NCBI GenBank assembly: GCA_003243255.1
Contig: QFQM01000019.1
Location: 1-38,653, forward strand
From: Flavobacterium psychrophilum
GTDB lineage: Bacteria; Bacteroidota; Bacteroidia; Flavobacteriales; Flavobacteriaceae
Length of the DNA stretch: 38,653 nucleotides
Direction: 5' to 3'
The notes under the pieces are model-generated. The model did no database searches. It was given only the letters and a program-made list of their open reading frames with translations, and was not told the DNA's origin. Shown here in pieces: positions 26,330 through 34,847 of this stretch (positions are counted from its first letter, which is position 1; each line of letters opens with the position of its first letter). The position numbers and the translations under genes were made by a program.

Positions 26330-27587
26330 AAAACTATTGATAAAAACCAGGCAGGGCTACCTCGCCTTCTCTGTTGTTGTGCTGTTGCTCGCAGCACCGG
26401 CTTTTTATTACCTGAGTCAGTGGTTGCACCTCTACCAAACCGACAGGGTATTGCAGCTCCATAAGGATGCCTTTTCCAAGCTCGACATGGATACGTTCTC
26501 CGATGAAGATCTTGTAGTATGGAACAAATACAACCATGACGTAAAGATCTTCAGGGGCGGGGGGGTATCAAAAGACACTGTCTTTACCACGACAATTTTT
26601 GATTCCTTATCCGGTCATTATGAATTGTACAGAGAGATGCGCGCCCCCCTTACCATTAACAATAAGCCTTATACCTATATTGAGCGAAACCATCTTGCGG
26701 AAATGCAGGATATGGTGTATGGGGTGGCATTTATCTTTATAGTGGTTATAGGGATATTGCTTATCGGCATTACCCTGTTTTCCAACAGATGGGCCAAAAC
26801 GCTCTGGACCCCATTCTATGACACGCTGAAGCAAATACAAAGCTTTGATATCGACAAGAGCAGGGAACCGAAGTTCATACCTACAGGCACTGAAGAATTT
26901 GATTACCTCAACAACAGTATAGGGAAGCTGATCGAGAAAAACACTGCAATTTACAGGAACCAGAAAGAGTTCATAGAGAATGCTGCACACGAACTACAGA
27001 CACCCCTGACAGTGATCCAGACCAAGCTAGAATCCTTATTCCAGTCAGCCGAGCAATCCGAACACCAGGCAGTCCTGATCGAATCCATCAACGGCGATCT
27101 CTCGCGCCTGCACCGGCTGAGCAAAAACCTGATGCTGCTCTCCAGCATGGAGAATGAGGCATATGCTAACAAACAGGCATTCCCGGTTTCACAATACCTA
27201 GCTAAAAATATAGAATTCTTTACCACACAAGCAGAATCAAAGGATATTGAGATAAGGCTGGAAATCAGGGAAGACCATATTGTCCATGCCAACCCCGCTC
27301 TGCTGGAAATCCTGGTGAACAACTTATTTGCCAATGCCATACGGCATACCGCTGCAGGAGGTATTATCATTACAGAACTGTCGGGTATTGAGCTTAAATT
27401 CTCAAACACCGGCACTGCAAGCCTTGACCAGTCGCGGCTTTATAACCGCTTTTCCAAGTCGGAAAGTGCAGGCAAAGGCAACGGCCTTGGATTGTCTATC
27501 GTAAAAAAGATCATTGAGATAAATAACTGGGAAATCGAATATGGATTTTTAGACGAAATGCATCATTTTACCGTAAAATTCAGGTAA
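26322..27587 (+). CDS. sensor histidine kinase, CusS-like
   Basis: The 422-residue protein starts at the ATG at 26322, inside the regulator's last codons. It has a membrane helix near residues 14-36 (FSVVVLLLAAPAFYYLSQWL), a periplasmic sensor of about 100 residues and a second helix (VYGVAFIFIVVIGILLIGITL). Then come an H-box with H223 (AAHELQTPLTV), N-box NNLFANAIRHT, and a G-box GKGNGLGLSIVKKI. The short periplasmic domain has few Met or Cys, so the ligand cannot be read from the sequence; neighbours suggest copper. It probably phosphorylates D51 of the adjacent regulator. Confidence 0.9.
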   Translation: MSKKLLIKTRQGYLAFSVVVLLLAAPAFYYLSQWLHLYQTDRVLQLHKDAFSKLDMDTFSDEDLVVWNKYNHDVKIFRGGGVSKDTVFTTTIFDSLSGHYELYREMRAPLTINNKPYTYIERNHLAEMQDMVYGVAFIFIVVIGILLIGITLFSNRWAKTLWTPFYDTLKQIQSFDIDKSREPKFIPTGTEEFDYLNNSIGKLIEKNTAIYRNQKEFIENAAHELQTPLTVIQTKLESLFQSAEQSEHQAVLIESINGDLSRLHRLSKNLMLLSSMENEAYANKQAFPVSQYLAKNIEFFTTQAESKDIEIRLEIREDHIVHANPALLEILVNNLFANAIRHTAAGGIIITELSGIELKFSNTGTASLDQSRLYNRFSKSESAGKGNGLGLSIVKKIIEINNWEIEYGFLDEMHHFTVKFR

Positions 27588-27597
27588 ATATACATCT

Positions 27598-27616
27598 CTA
27601 CAGAATTTCTCCAAAA
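27598..27616. promoter_or_regulatory. metal-response box 3
   Basis: CTACAGAATTTCTCCAAAA is the reverse orientation of the box; its complement reads TTTTGGAGAAATTCTGTAG, differing from box 2 at a few positions. It lies just after the kinase stop and 38 bases before the LTA-synthase-like gene, so that gene pair may be in the same regulon. Confidence 0.5.
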
Positions 27617-27653
27617 TCGTTTAAGAATCTTGTGCTTTTAAACTCCTGGAGTC

Positions 27654-29609
27654 ATGATGTATTATGTAAATCCCTCCCGCCGCTATTCGGCTATAGGCCA
27701 CTGTGCCCTTTTTTACCTGTCGGTGTCATTCCTGCTCCGGCTCGCCTTCATGGTTTGGCAATATGACGAAGTAGACTGGCATCCCGTTGATTTTCTGCGG
27801 ACAATCATTAGCGGTACATTTTTCGACCTTGGGGCACTTGCATACCTGGTTGCGCCCTGCATCCTGTACATTACCGTATGGCCTTCAAGATGGATCGGCA
27901 CCTTAGCGGATAAAGCAATCATTTGGTTCTTCACTTTTCTGGGCGTAGTGATCCTGGCATTCACTTTTTTCGCAGAAGTAACCTTTTGGGAAGAGTTCAG
28001 GTCACGCTTCAATTTTGTTGCGGTGGATTACCTCATTTATACCCACGAGGTGATCGCCAATATCAATGAATCCTATCCCCTGCCGATGCTCATAGGCGGT
28101 GTGCTTGCGGTAAGCATTCTGGTGCTATGGCTATTCTTTAAAGGGAAGGTATTCAAAAATACATTTTTAGGAAAGCCGGGGATTGGAGAACGGGTACTGT
28201 TTCTTATGATTACGGCTACCTTCATCGGCTTTTACAGCCTCACAATCAGGAATTTCCATGCCGAATGGTCGCCGAACCGCTATAACTCCGAGATCTCAAA
28301 AAATGGGATTTACAGTTTTTTTGCCGCCTTCCGTAACAACCAGATGAAATACCCTGAATTCTACACGGCTATTCCTGACGCGGAAGCTTTTGCACTAGTA
28401 CGGGAAAAATTGGGGGCATCAGGTACGAAGTTTAATGCCTCAGGCTTTTCCATCAGGCGCGATGTGGAAACTGCCGGTCTGGAGAAAAAATATAATGTGG
28501 TGTTCGTATTGGTGGAAAGCCTTAGCGCCTCCTTCATGTCTGAATTCGGCAACACCGAAAACATTACCCCGTTCCTGGACAGCCTGGCTCAGCAGAGCAC
28601 ATTTTTTGAGAACATGTATGCCACAGGGAACAGGACAGTACGTGGAATGGAAGCGGTAACGCTGTGCATACCACCCACGCCGGGCCAAAGCATCGTGAAA
28701 AGGCCGGAAAACCAGGGCCTGTACACGATCAATTCGGTCTTTGAGGCGAAAGGTTATAAGACTTCATTCCTTTATGGAGGGGATGGGTATTTTGACAACA
28801 TGAATGCTTATTTCGGTGGAAATGGGTTTGATATCTACGACCGTGGGCGCGGCAGTATATTGAGCGACAAGATCAGGGCAACACGGACGCTTATCCGGGA
28901 CAATGAAGTCCGCTTTGAGAATGCCTGGGGCATTTGCGATGAGGATATCTATTCGAAGATGCTATCGGTTGCCGATGAGAACTACGGGGCGGGAAAACCG
29001 TTTTTTAATTTTGTGATGACCACCTCCAATCACCGCCCTTACACCTATCCCGAAAACAGGATAAACATTCCTTCAGGTACAGGGCGCAAGGGGGCTGTAA
29101 AATACACGGACTATGCCCTAAAAAAAATGCTCGAGGCAGCCCGCAGCAAACCATGGTTCAGTAATACAGTGTTTGTAATTGTTGCCGACCATTGCGCAAG
29201 CAGCGCTGGGCGCAACGAAATTGATGTGGCAAATTACCGTATCCCAGCATTCATATTCAATATACCGCAAGCCGCTACGCAAAAAATAAGCAAGCAATGC
29301 TCACAGATTGACCTCTTCCCTACCCTTTTTGGGATGATGGGTTGGAACTATACCTCAAACTTCTTTGGCAAGGATGTTTTTGGACTCGATTTCGAAGAGA
29401 GGGCATTAATTGCGACCTACCGGAAACTCGCATTACTGAAAAAAGACCGGGTCATGATACTGTCCGACCAAAAAAAGCAAAACTTTTACAGATGGGACAG
29501 CAATAGCAATAACTTAAGCTTGTTACCGACCGACAAGGCTTTCCTTGATGAAACCATCGCGTGGTACCAAACCGCTGACTACCTGTTCAACCATAAACTC
29601 CTAAAATAA
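27654..29609 (+). CDS. LTA-synthase/phosphoethanolamine-transferase-like membrane sulfatase-fold enzyme
   Basis: The 651-residue protein has about five N-terminal transmembrane helices (to about residue 200) and a large periplasmic alkaline-phosphatase-fold domain. Catalytic residues fit: metal-binding E288 in VLVESLS, nucleophile T328 in GNRTVRGME, and D512-H513 in VADHCA. LtaS- and EptA-type enzymes move a phosphoglycerol or phosphoethanolamine head group from a lipid to an acceptor and release diacylglycerol. A Gram-negative Bacteroidota lacks lipoteichoic acid, so the acceptor here may be LPS, a glycan or another envelope polymer. The stop overlaps the DAG-kinase ATG (TAATG), which strongly suggests lipid recycling. 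Confidence 0.88.
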   Translation: MMYYVNPSRRYSAIGHCALFYLSVSFLLRLAFMVWQYDEVDWHPVDFLRTIISGTFFDLGALAYLVAPCILYITVWPSRWIGTLADKAIIWFFTFLGVVILAFTFFAEVTFWEEFRSRFNFVAVDYLIYTHEVIANINESYPLPMLIGGVLAVSILVLWLFFKGKVFKNTFLGKPGIGERVLFLMITATFIGFYSLTIRNFHAEWSPNRYNSEISKNGIYSFFAAFRNNQMKYPEFYTAIPDAEAFALVREKLGASGTKFNASGFSIRRDVETAGLEKKYNVVFVLVESLSASFMSEFGNTENITPFLDSLAQQSTFFENMYATGNRTVRGMEAVTLCIPPTPGQSIVKRPENQGLYTINSVFEAKGYKTSFLYGGDGYFDNMNAYFGGNGFDIYDRGRGSILSDKIRATRTLIRDNEVRFENAWGICDEDIYSKMLSVADENYGAGKPFFNFVMTTSNHRPYTYPENRINIPSGTGRKGAVKYTDYALKKMLEAARSKPWFSNTVFVIVADHCASSAGRNEIDVANYRIPAFIFNIPQAATQKISKQCSQIDLFPTLFGMMGWNYTSNFFGKDVFGLDFEERALIATYRKLALLKKDRVMILSDQKKQNFYRWDSNSNNLSLLPTDKAFLDETIAWYQTADYLFNHKLLK

Positions 29610-30493
29610 TGGCTACAATTCACTTTATCATAAATCCAGTTGCAGGCGGGGGAAATAGCCTTGAAAAACTTGTGGCGGCTATCAATACAGCGTTTAACAG
29701 GGAAAGCCATACAGCACAGCTCCATTTTAGCGAGTATCAGGGCCATGCGAAGGAAATCACCGAATTGTTGGTAAAGAAGAGTCCTATGTGCATCGTAGCC
29801 TGTGGCGGGGATGGCACTGTTAACGAGGTAGCGTCCGTAATAGCGGGATCGGATATCAAGCTGGGTATTGTGCCCATCGGCTCAGGAAACGGGCTGGCCG
29901 CTAACCTCAGTCTTCCGAAGGAGATTTCGATAGCATTGCAGCTTATTAAGCAAGGAAACACTAAGAAGATCGACGCGGGGCTCATCAACGGGAAATATTT
30001 CTTCAGCAATACAGGCGTGAGCTATGATGCGGAAGTCATAAAAATATACGAACAGCAAAAGGCCAAAGGTTTTGCGGGGTACCTAAAGGCTTGCTTTTTT
30101 GCGACACTTTCCTTTAAGCCCGTTAATGCGCACATAACCTTCGGTAAACATACTGTCGAAGGGCCGCAGTTCCTGCTGTTCGTATCGAATTCGAACCAGT
30201 TGGGTTATGGCAAATCCTTAACACCCGATGCCCATCCTGACGATGGATTTCTTGACATCGCAATGGTTGAAAAAATCGGGCTTTTAGAAAAAATACGCCT
30301 CGGCTATCTGTTGCTCAGGGGAAAAATGCTAAATTTCAAAAAAATTAAAATTGAACGAATAACGCAAGCTGAGATAGAGCTTCCAGAAAATATATTCACA
30401 ACAGCGCAGATTGACGGCGAATTCATTTATTTCAAAACCAACAAATTTACAATAACGGTACAGCCTGCCTGCCTGTCGGTAATAGTCCCCTAA
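29609..30493 (+). CDS. diacylglycerol/lipid kinase (DagK, YegS/BmrU family)
   Basis: The 294-residue soluble protein has the DAGK catalytic signature GGDGT at 66-70 and GIVPIGSGNGLA, followed by the C-terminal beta-sandwich typical of YegS, DgkB and BmrU. It phosphorylates diacylglycerol, or a related lipid alcohol, to phosphatidic acid at the inner face of the membrane. The TAATG overlap with the LTA-synthase-like gene indicates coupled translation and a shared task: the kinase would recycle the diacylglycerol released by its neighbour. Confidence 0.92.
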   Translation: MATIHFIINPVAGGGNSLEKLVAAINTAFNRESHTAQLHFSEYQGHAKEITELLVKKSPMCIVACGGDGTVNEVASVIAGSDIKLGIVPIGSGNGLAANLSLPKEISIALQLIKQGNTKKIDAGLINGKYFFSNTGVSYDAEVIKIYEQQKAKGFAGYLKACFFATLSFKPVNAHITFGKHTVEGPQFLLFVSNSNQLGYGKSLTPDAHPDDGFLDIAMVEKIGLLEKIRLGYLLLRGKMLNFKKIKIERITQAEIELPENIFTTAQIDGEFIYFKTNKFTITVQPACLSVIVP

Positions 30494-30516
30494 TCAAGTA
30501 ATCAAATATCCATAAT

Positions 30517-30849
30517 ATGAAACGAATCATTATCATTTTTGCGTTAGCCATCGCTACCACCGGATTTATTGCCTGCAATGGCAAAGAAGAAAAGAAAGAC
30601 GCTACTGAACATGTCGGACATGACCATAGTGAAGGCGACGGGCATGACCACGATAAGGGAGACAGCCATGACCATGAGTTGGCATACCAATGCCCTATGG
30701 ACTGCGAAAAAGGAAAAACGTATGATGCCAAAGGAAAATGCCCTGTATGTGAAATGGAACTGAAACAAATACACACGGATAGCCATGAGGGCCATGACCA
30801 TGAAGGCCACGATCACCAAGGCGAGGATCATGGCGACCACAAGCACTAA
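30517..30849 (+). CDS. His-rich lipoprotein with heavy-metal-binding (HMBD) domain
   Basis: The 110-residue protein has a lipobox at FIAC (C20) and two His/Asp/Gly-rich repeats, one before and one after a zinc-ribbon-like HMBD motif (YQCPMDCEKGKTYDAKGKCP then VCEMEL). The HMBD family binds copper or other soft metals and is often attached to P-type ATPases and RND adaptors. As a stand-alone lipoprotein it is likely a periplasmic metal buffer. It lies 23 bases after the DAG-kinase stop, in the same direction, so probably in the same transcript. Confidence 0.88.
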   Translation: MKRIIIIFALAIATTGFIACNGKEEKKDATEHVGHDHSEGDGHDHDKGDSHDHELAYQCPMDCEKGKTYDAKGKCPVCEMELKQIHTDSHEGHDHEGHDHQGEDHGDHKH

Positions 30850-30869
30850 TTTACTTATCCTATAGAATT

Positions 30870-31337
30870 ATGCAGATAGATATCGCTTCCGAACTTATAA
30901 TACTCATCAAACTGGTCGTATCCTTCCTGCTCGGGGCTTTCATTGGCCTGGACAGGGAACGCCATGGCCGGGATGCGGGCATCCGTACCTATGGGGCGGT
31001 ATGTGTCGGGGCGACATTATTTACTGCCGTGACAATGCATTTGGCGGATGACCCTACGGCAGCATCGAGGGTCATCGCTAATATTATAACAGGTATAGGA
31101 TTCCTCGGAGCCGGCATAATTTACAGAAATGGGGCTTCCGGAACATCGCAGGGGCTTACCACGGCCGCTACGGTATGGTGCACTTCAGCCGTAGGGGTGG
31201 CGGTAGCGCTGAATATGTTCATTATTGCCGCGGCAAGTGCAACTTTCCTCTACTTCCTTTTATCACTCCACCACCAAAAATGGTACATGAGATGGAAAGA
31301 AAAGTTAAAGCAAAAGGAAGACGAAGACCACGATTAG
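30870..31337 (+). CDS. MgtC/SapB-family membrane protein
   Basis: The 155-residue protein has the short MgtC/SapB layout with four or five membrane helices and the family signature LLGAFIGLDRERHGRDAGIR followed by TYGAVCVGATLF and IGFLGAGIIY. It lacks the C-terminal ACT-like domain of Salmonella MgtC, as most homologues do. The family is linked to magnesium limitation, acid and membrane-stress adaptation, and MgtC can inhibit the F1Fo ATPase. It lies 20 bases after the metal-binding lipoprotein gene, likely the last gene of that run. Confidence 0.9.
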   Translation: MQIDIASELIILIKLVVSFLLGAFIGLDRERHGRDAGIRTYGAVCVGATLFTAVTMHLADDPTAASRVIANIITGIGFLGAGIIYRNGASGTSQGLTTAATVWCTSAVGVAVALNMFIIAAASATFLYFLLSLHHQKWYMRWKEKLKQKEDEDHD

Positions 31338-31542
31338 TTTTCTTACATTGATAAGTTTTTCCGGCCTTTTACATCCTGCACATACCAACCATGCCAGTGA
31401 TGCCAAAAGAACCAACTCTTGGGATTCCCGGAAAATATCCAGATCACTTACCTACCATAAATGCCAGTTTGTTGGGCATTCCACTTAAAGAAATCTGATC
31501 CGGTTTTCTTTAATCCTATAAAATAAAAGACATACAGCTTTA

Positions 31543-31561
31543 GCATTAAGAATCTTAATGC
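31543..31561. promoter_or_regulatory. perfect 19-base palindrome
   Basis: GCATTAAGA, one central base, TCTTAATGC. It lies 118 bases before the start of the di-heme oxidoreductase gene, with no T run afterwards. It is a candidate operator for a dimeric regulator. The sequence of the surrounding 320-base gap otherwise holds only the promoter-proximal inverted repeat at 31624. Confidence 0.55.
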
Positions 31562-31623
31562 CAACATTGTATTGGTCCTACCGAAACGCTATATTTTATA
31601 AAAATTTGTTTTGTTGAAATATA

Positions 31624-31643
31624 TTTTTAGTTTTACCTAAAAA
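31624..31643. promoter_or_regulatory. DtxR/Fur-like operator upstream of the di-heme operon
   Basis: TTTTTAG (31624-31630) and CTAAAAA (31637-31643) form a perfect 7-base inverted repeat with a 6-base spacer, ending 17 bases before the ATG. The TTTAG...CTAAA form resembles metalloregulator sites of the DtxR/MntR kind. Overlap with the promoter region suggests repression by a metal-bound regulator. Confidence 0.5.
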
Positions 31644-31660
31644 TAAAACAACAAATAACA

Positions 31661-32884
31661 ATGAAATATTTTTCGCCTTATTTAAAAACAAAATCATTCC
31701 GGAAACTTGGTGCAATTGTTTGTATCGGGGTATTGTCGCTTTCCTGTTCAAATTTTGAAACAGAAGCTCCCGATGACGACCAAATCCTCGATGGGCCGTT
31801 GGAAGGGCTTACACATGAGCAAAACAGGCGTTTCCTTGCCGGTGATGTGGCTTTTAACGATGAGATCTTTTTCTCGCAAACCGGCCTTGGCCCAACATTC
31901 GTGGCCAACAGCTGCGTTGCATGCCATGCGGGAGATGGCAGGGGAACACCATCAACTACACTGACCCGCTTTGGACAGGTTGATGAAACAGGGAACCAAT
32001 TCCTGCATTTGGGAGGTCCCCAGCTTCAAAATCGTTCGTTACCGGGCTACATGCCCGAAGAGATTCCTATTGGGGCGACCTTTTCGAAGTTCACTCCCCC
32101 GGCGAATACCGGGTTGGGTTTTATCGAATTGGTATCTGATACCGATATCCTGGCTATGGCTGATCCGGATGACCTTGATGGCGACGGCATATCGGGCGTA
32201 CCCAACTGGAACAGTGTCCCCGGCTACGTAATCTTACCGCAAGGGGCAGCGGAACAGAATGGCAAGTATATTTGCCGCTTTGGAAAGAAGGGTGCTGCAT
32301 TTGACCTTTTACAGCAAACAGCCACCGCCTACAACCAGGATATCGGGGTAACTTCCACTTTTGAGCCCCTCGATCCCTATTCGGGATTGACTGGCGACCC
32401 GGAGGTAAGCGATGCTACTATCCGTAACGTGGTATTTTATCTGCAGACCCTAAAAGCCCCAATACCCCGCAATCAAAATGACCCGAAGGTTTCCCAGGGA
32501 AAGGCTTTATTCAGCCAAATCCAATGCGCTGCCTGCCACAAGCCGCAATTGCAGACAGGATATTCTCCCGTACAGGCACTTTCCTATAAGGCATTTTATC
32601 CTTACACCGACCTCCTGCTCCACAATATGGGGCCAGGACTCGATGATGGTTACACCGAAGGTTCCGCTAAAACATACGAATGGCGGACTCCCCCGCTATG
32701 GGGACTGGGGCTGTCCCCTAATTCACAAGGCGGGAATTTCTTCCTGATGCACGATGGGAGGGCCAGGTCCATTGAAGAAGCGATAAAGCTGCATGGCGGT
32801 GAGGCCGCTGGAAGCCGTAGCCGTTACAACCAACTTACTCAACAAGAGAAACAAGCCCTGATCAAATTTTTAAATTCCCTTTAA
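31661..32884 (+). CDS. di-heme oxidoreductase (DHOR) family lipoprotein
   Basis: The 407-residue protein has a lipobox (LSLSC, C29) and two CxxCH heme-c motifs, CVACH at 85-89 and CAACH at 289-293. In between lies a DDLDGDGISG calcium-type loop that is usual in this family (formerly DUF1111 or 'thiol oxidoreductase'). Related di-heme peroxidase-like proteins transfer electrons in the periplasm, and in many Bacteroidota the gene neighbours are iron-uptake genes. It is the first gene of a three-gene run with a Rieske protein and an outer-membrane barrel, suggesting an extracytoplasmic redox chain. The operator in front hints at metal control. Confidence 0.9.
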   Translation: MKYFSPYLKTKSFRKLGAIVCIGVLSLSCSNFETEAPDDDQILDGPLEGLTHEQNRRFLAGDVAFNDEIFFSQTGLGPTFVANSCVACHAGDGRGTPSTTLTRFGQVDETGNQFLHLGGPQLQNRSLPGYMPEEIPIGATFSKFTPPANTGLGFIELVSDTDILAMADPDDLDGDGISGVPNWNSVPGYVILPQGAAEQNGKYICRFGKKGAAFDLLQQTATAYNQDIGVTSTFEPLDPYSGLTGDPEVSDATIRNVVFYLQTLKAPIPRNQNDPKVSQGKALFSQIQCAACHKPQLQTGYSPVQALSYKAFYPYTDLLLHNMGPGLDDGYTEGSAKTYEWRTPPLWGLGLSPNSQGGNFFLMHDGRARSIEEAIKLHGGEAAGSRSRYNQLTQQEKQALIKFLNSL

Positions 32885-32886
32885 CC

Positions 32887-33324
32887 ATGGACAGAAAACA
32901 ATTCCTTAAAACCTGTGGGCTGGCATGTTTCGGCGGACTCGCAGCTATGGCGGTACCTGCCGGTTGTGCGCCCGCCAAAACACTGAACAGTACTATTGAC
33001 GGCGATAACCTGGTAATCCCGGTTTCGGATTTTGGCGATGAGGCCACAGGATACAGAAAATACATAGTCGTTAGTAATGAACTGTTGCGTTTCCCAATTT
33101 GTGTATTCAGGCACGGCAATGATGAATATGCCGCACTTTGGATGGAGTGCAGCCACATGGGGGCAGAATTGCAGGTCTTTGGAGATACCCTCCAATGTCC
33201 AGCCCATGGCAGTGAGTTCAGCAATCTCGGTGCGGTTCGAAATGGCCCCGCTGACCGGGCGTTAAGAAAGTTCCCTACGGCTGTTGAAAACGGTTTCATC
33301 AAAATATCCCTGAAAAAGCAATGA
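32887..33324 (+). CDS. Rieske [2Fe-2S] lipoprotein
   Basis: The 145-residue protein has an N-terminal leader ending in a lipobox-like VPAGC (C27). A Rieske cluster site consists of C88-S-H90 and C104-P-A-H107 in ECSHMGAELQ and LQCPAHGSEF. The leader has RKQFLKTCGL but no twin arginine, so export by Sec or by an atypical Tat route is open. It starts 2 bases after the di-heme oxidoreductase stop and overlaps the barrel gene by 4 bases (ATGA). It probably hands electrons to or from the heme protein. Confidence 0.9.
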   Translation: MDRKQFLKTCGLACFGGLAAMAVPAGCAPAKTLNSTIDGDNLVIPVSDFGDEATGYRKYIVVSNELLRFPICVFRHGNDEYAALWMECSHMGAELQVFGDTLQCPAHGSEFSNLGAVRNGPADRALRKFPTAVENGFIKISLKKQ

Positions 33325-34544
33325 AGAAAATAACTACTATACTCTCGCTTCTGTTTACTACTACCCTCTTGGCACAAATCGACCCTGTGCTTCTTCGCCG
33401 CATACCCAAGGATACCGTCAAAAATACACTGAATATGGATGCAGTGTATGACCGCCCTTTTCTCGGCATCGGTAAATTACCGGTCTCTCTCGGAGGCTAT
33501 GCCGAAGTAAACTGGCAGCGCCTGAGTACTGATGGTGTGTCGGAAGGTCACCAATTCGAGTTCAGGAGGATGACATTATTTGTTTCATCAACGATATCCA
33601 CACGCATCAAGTTCTTGAGTGAAATGGAATTTGAAGAAGGAGGCAAAGAAATCGCGATTGAATTTGCGGCCATTGACATAGAACTCATACCATTCGCCAA
33701 CCTAAGGGCCGGAATAATCCTTAACCCGATAGGCTCTTTCAACCAAAACCACGACGGCCCCAAATGGGAATTTACCGACAGGCCTATCTCTTCCACCGAG
33801 ATGTTGCCTTCAACATGGAGCAATGCGGGATTCGGGATTTACGGCAAGGAATACTCTAAGGATTGGATGTACGGATATGAGCTTTACTTTTCGGGCAGCT
33901 TTGATGACCGCATCATTGACAACAATTTAGGAAGGACATCGCTCCCCGCGTCAAAACTTAATCCTGAACGGTTTGAAGCCATCAACAGCGGGATACCTTT
34001 ATTTACCGGAAAGGTATCTGTCAGGAATTCCAAATATGGAGAACTAGGCATATCGTATATGGGCGGGGTATTTAATAAATTTGAAGAAGATGGGCTTGCC
34101 TTGGACAAAAAGCGCAGGGTTGATGTCTACGCATTGGACTACAATAACACCCTGCCATGGATTGACACATTCATCACCGCTGAATGGGCATGGGTGCGGG
34201 TAGATGTTCCCGAGACCTTTGGCCAACAGTACGCCAGCAGGCAGATGGGTGGCTTTGCTGATATTGTACAGCCGATCATCAGGCGTAAGATCCTTGATTG
34301 GGAAAACGCATCGGTAAACCTGGCCTGCAGGTTTGAATATGTAGATTATAACGTTGGGAAATTCAATGAGACCGGTCACAATATCGGTGACCAGGTATGG
34401 AGCATTATGCCAGCAATAAGCTTTCGCACCTCAACTAGGACAGTCCTCCGCCTGAACTACAGGATACTTGAGGCAACAGATCTGATTGGCAATCCTCCCA
34501 GCCTGACGAAAGGTTTTAGCTTTGGATTGAGCACTTATTTTTAA
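33321..34544 (+). CDS. outer-membrane beta-barrel (OprP/porin-like) of the redox operon
   Basis: The 407-residue protein has a signal peptide (MKKITTILSLLFTTTLLAQ). The mature part is rich in amphipathic strands, with Gly-Tyr and Asn-rich turns, and ends in SFGLSTYF, a C-terminal aromatic typical of barrels. The early segment (FEFRRMTLFVSSTISTRIKF) resembles phosphate-selective porin O/P-type proteins. It is translationally coupled to the Rieske gene (ATGA). With two redox lipoproteins it could form an outer-membrane electron conduit or a channel for the substrate. No heme site is present in it. Confidence 0.82.
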   Translation: MKKITTILSLLFTTTLLAQIDPVLLRRIPKDTVKNTLNMDAVYDRPFLGIGKLPVSLGGYAEVNWQRLSTDGVSEGHQFEFRRMTLFVSSTISTRIKFLSEMEFEEGGKEIAIEFAAIDIELIPFANLRAGIILNPIGSFNQNHDGPKWEFTDRPISSTEMLPSTWSNAGFGIYGKEYSKDWMYGYELYFSGSFDDRIIDNNLGRTSLPASKLNPERFEAINSGIPLFTGKVSVRNSKYGELGISYMGGVFNKFEEDGLALDKKRRVDVYALDYNNTLPWIDTFITAEWAWVRVDVPETFGQQYASRQMGGFADIVQPIIRRKILDWENASVNLACRFEYVDYNVGKFNETGHNIGDQVWSIMPAISFRTSTRTVLRLNYRILEATDLIGNPPSLTKGFSFGLSTYF

Positions 34545-34696
34545 GCTGTAAATTACAACTACTAAATCCTCTTCTCAGCAATTTACATTTGTGTGTTTCT
34601 TTCATAATATATCAATATATAACTTCAATGAATTTATAATTATTGCTAATCCTGGAACTGTTTAAGGACTAGGAACCATTTAATTTGTAAATTCCT

Positions 34697-34704
34697 TATC
34701 TTTG
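34697..34704 (+). promoter_or_regulatory. -7 promoter element ahead of repeat copy A
   Basis: TATCTTTG matches TAnnTTTG, followed by CACTATAAAGAC where transcription would begin near 34711. No coding frame follows; the next 180 bases are repeat copy A and a strong terminator. No clear -33 element is seen. Confidence 0.45.
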
Positions 34705-34723
34705 CACTATAAAGACTTATGAG

Positions 34724-34845
34724 GTAGTCATTTAGACATCTCTTTCAGATGAGGTTCAAGTTCGGTGCAATTTTTTAATGACCATCGGAAACATATAGGA
34801 TTTACAGCCGATTTCGAACAAGGTTCGATTCCCGGCGATTCCACT
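34724..34845 (+). repeat. repeat copy A: att-like direct repeat with tRNA/tmRNA 3'-like end
   Basis: Bases 34724-34750 are identical to 36630-36656 (27 bases), and 34744-34803 match copy C closely. The copy ends AGGTTCGATTCCCGGC-GATTCCAC, the best preserved T-arm/acceptor-like end of the three. On the minus strand a serine-recombinase C-terminus reads straight into it, as is common at Bacteroidota attachment sites. It is the right boundary of the metal block and the left one of the small unit. Confidence 0.8.
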
Positions 34846-34847
34846 TG

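Noticed and set aside
34724..34845. A complete tRNA or tmRNA gene at repeat copy A
   Set aside because: Only the T-arm-like and 3'-like end is present; no D-arm, anticodon arm or matching 5' acceptor strand can be drawn.
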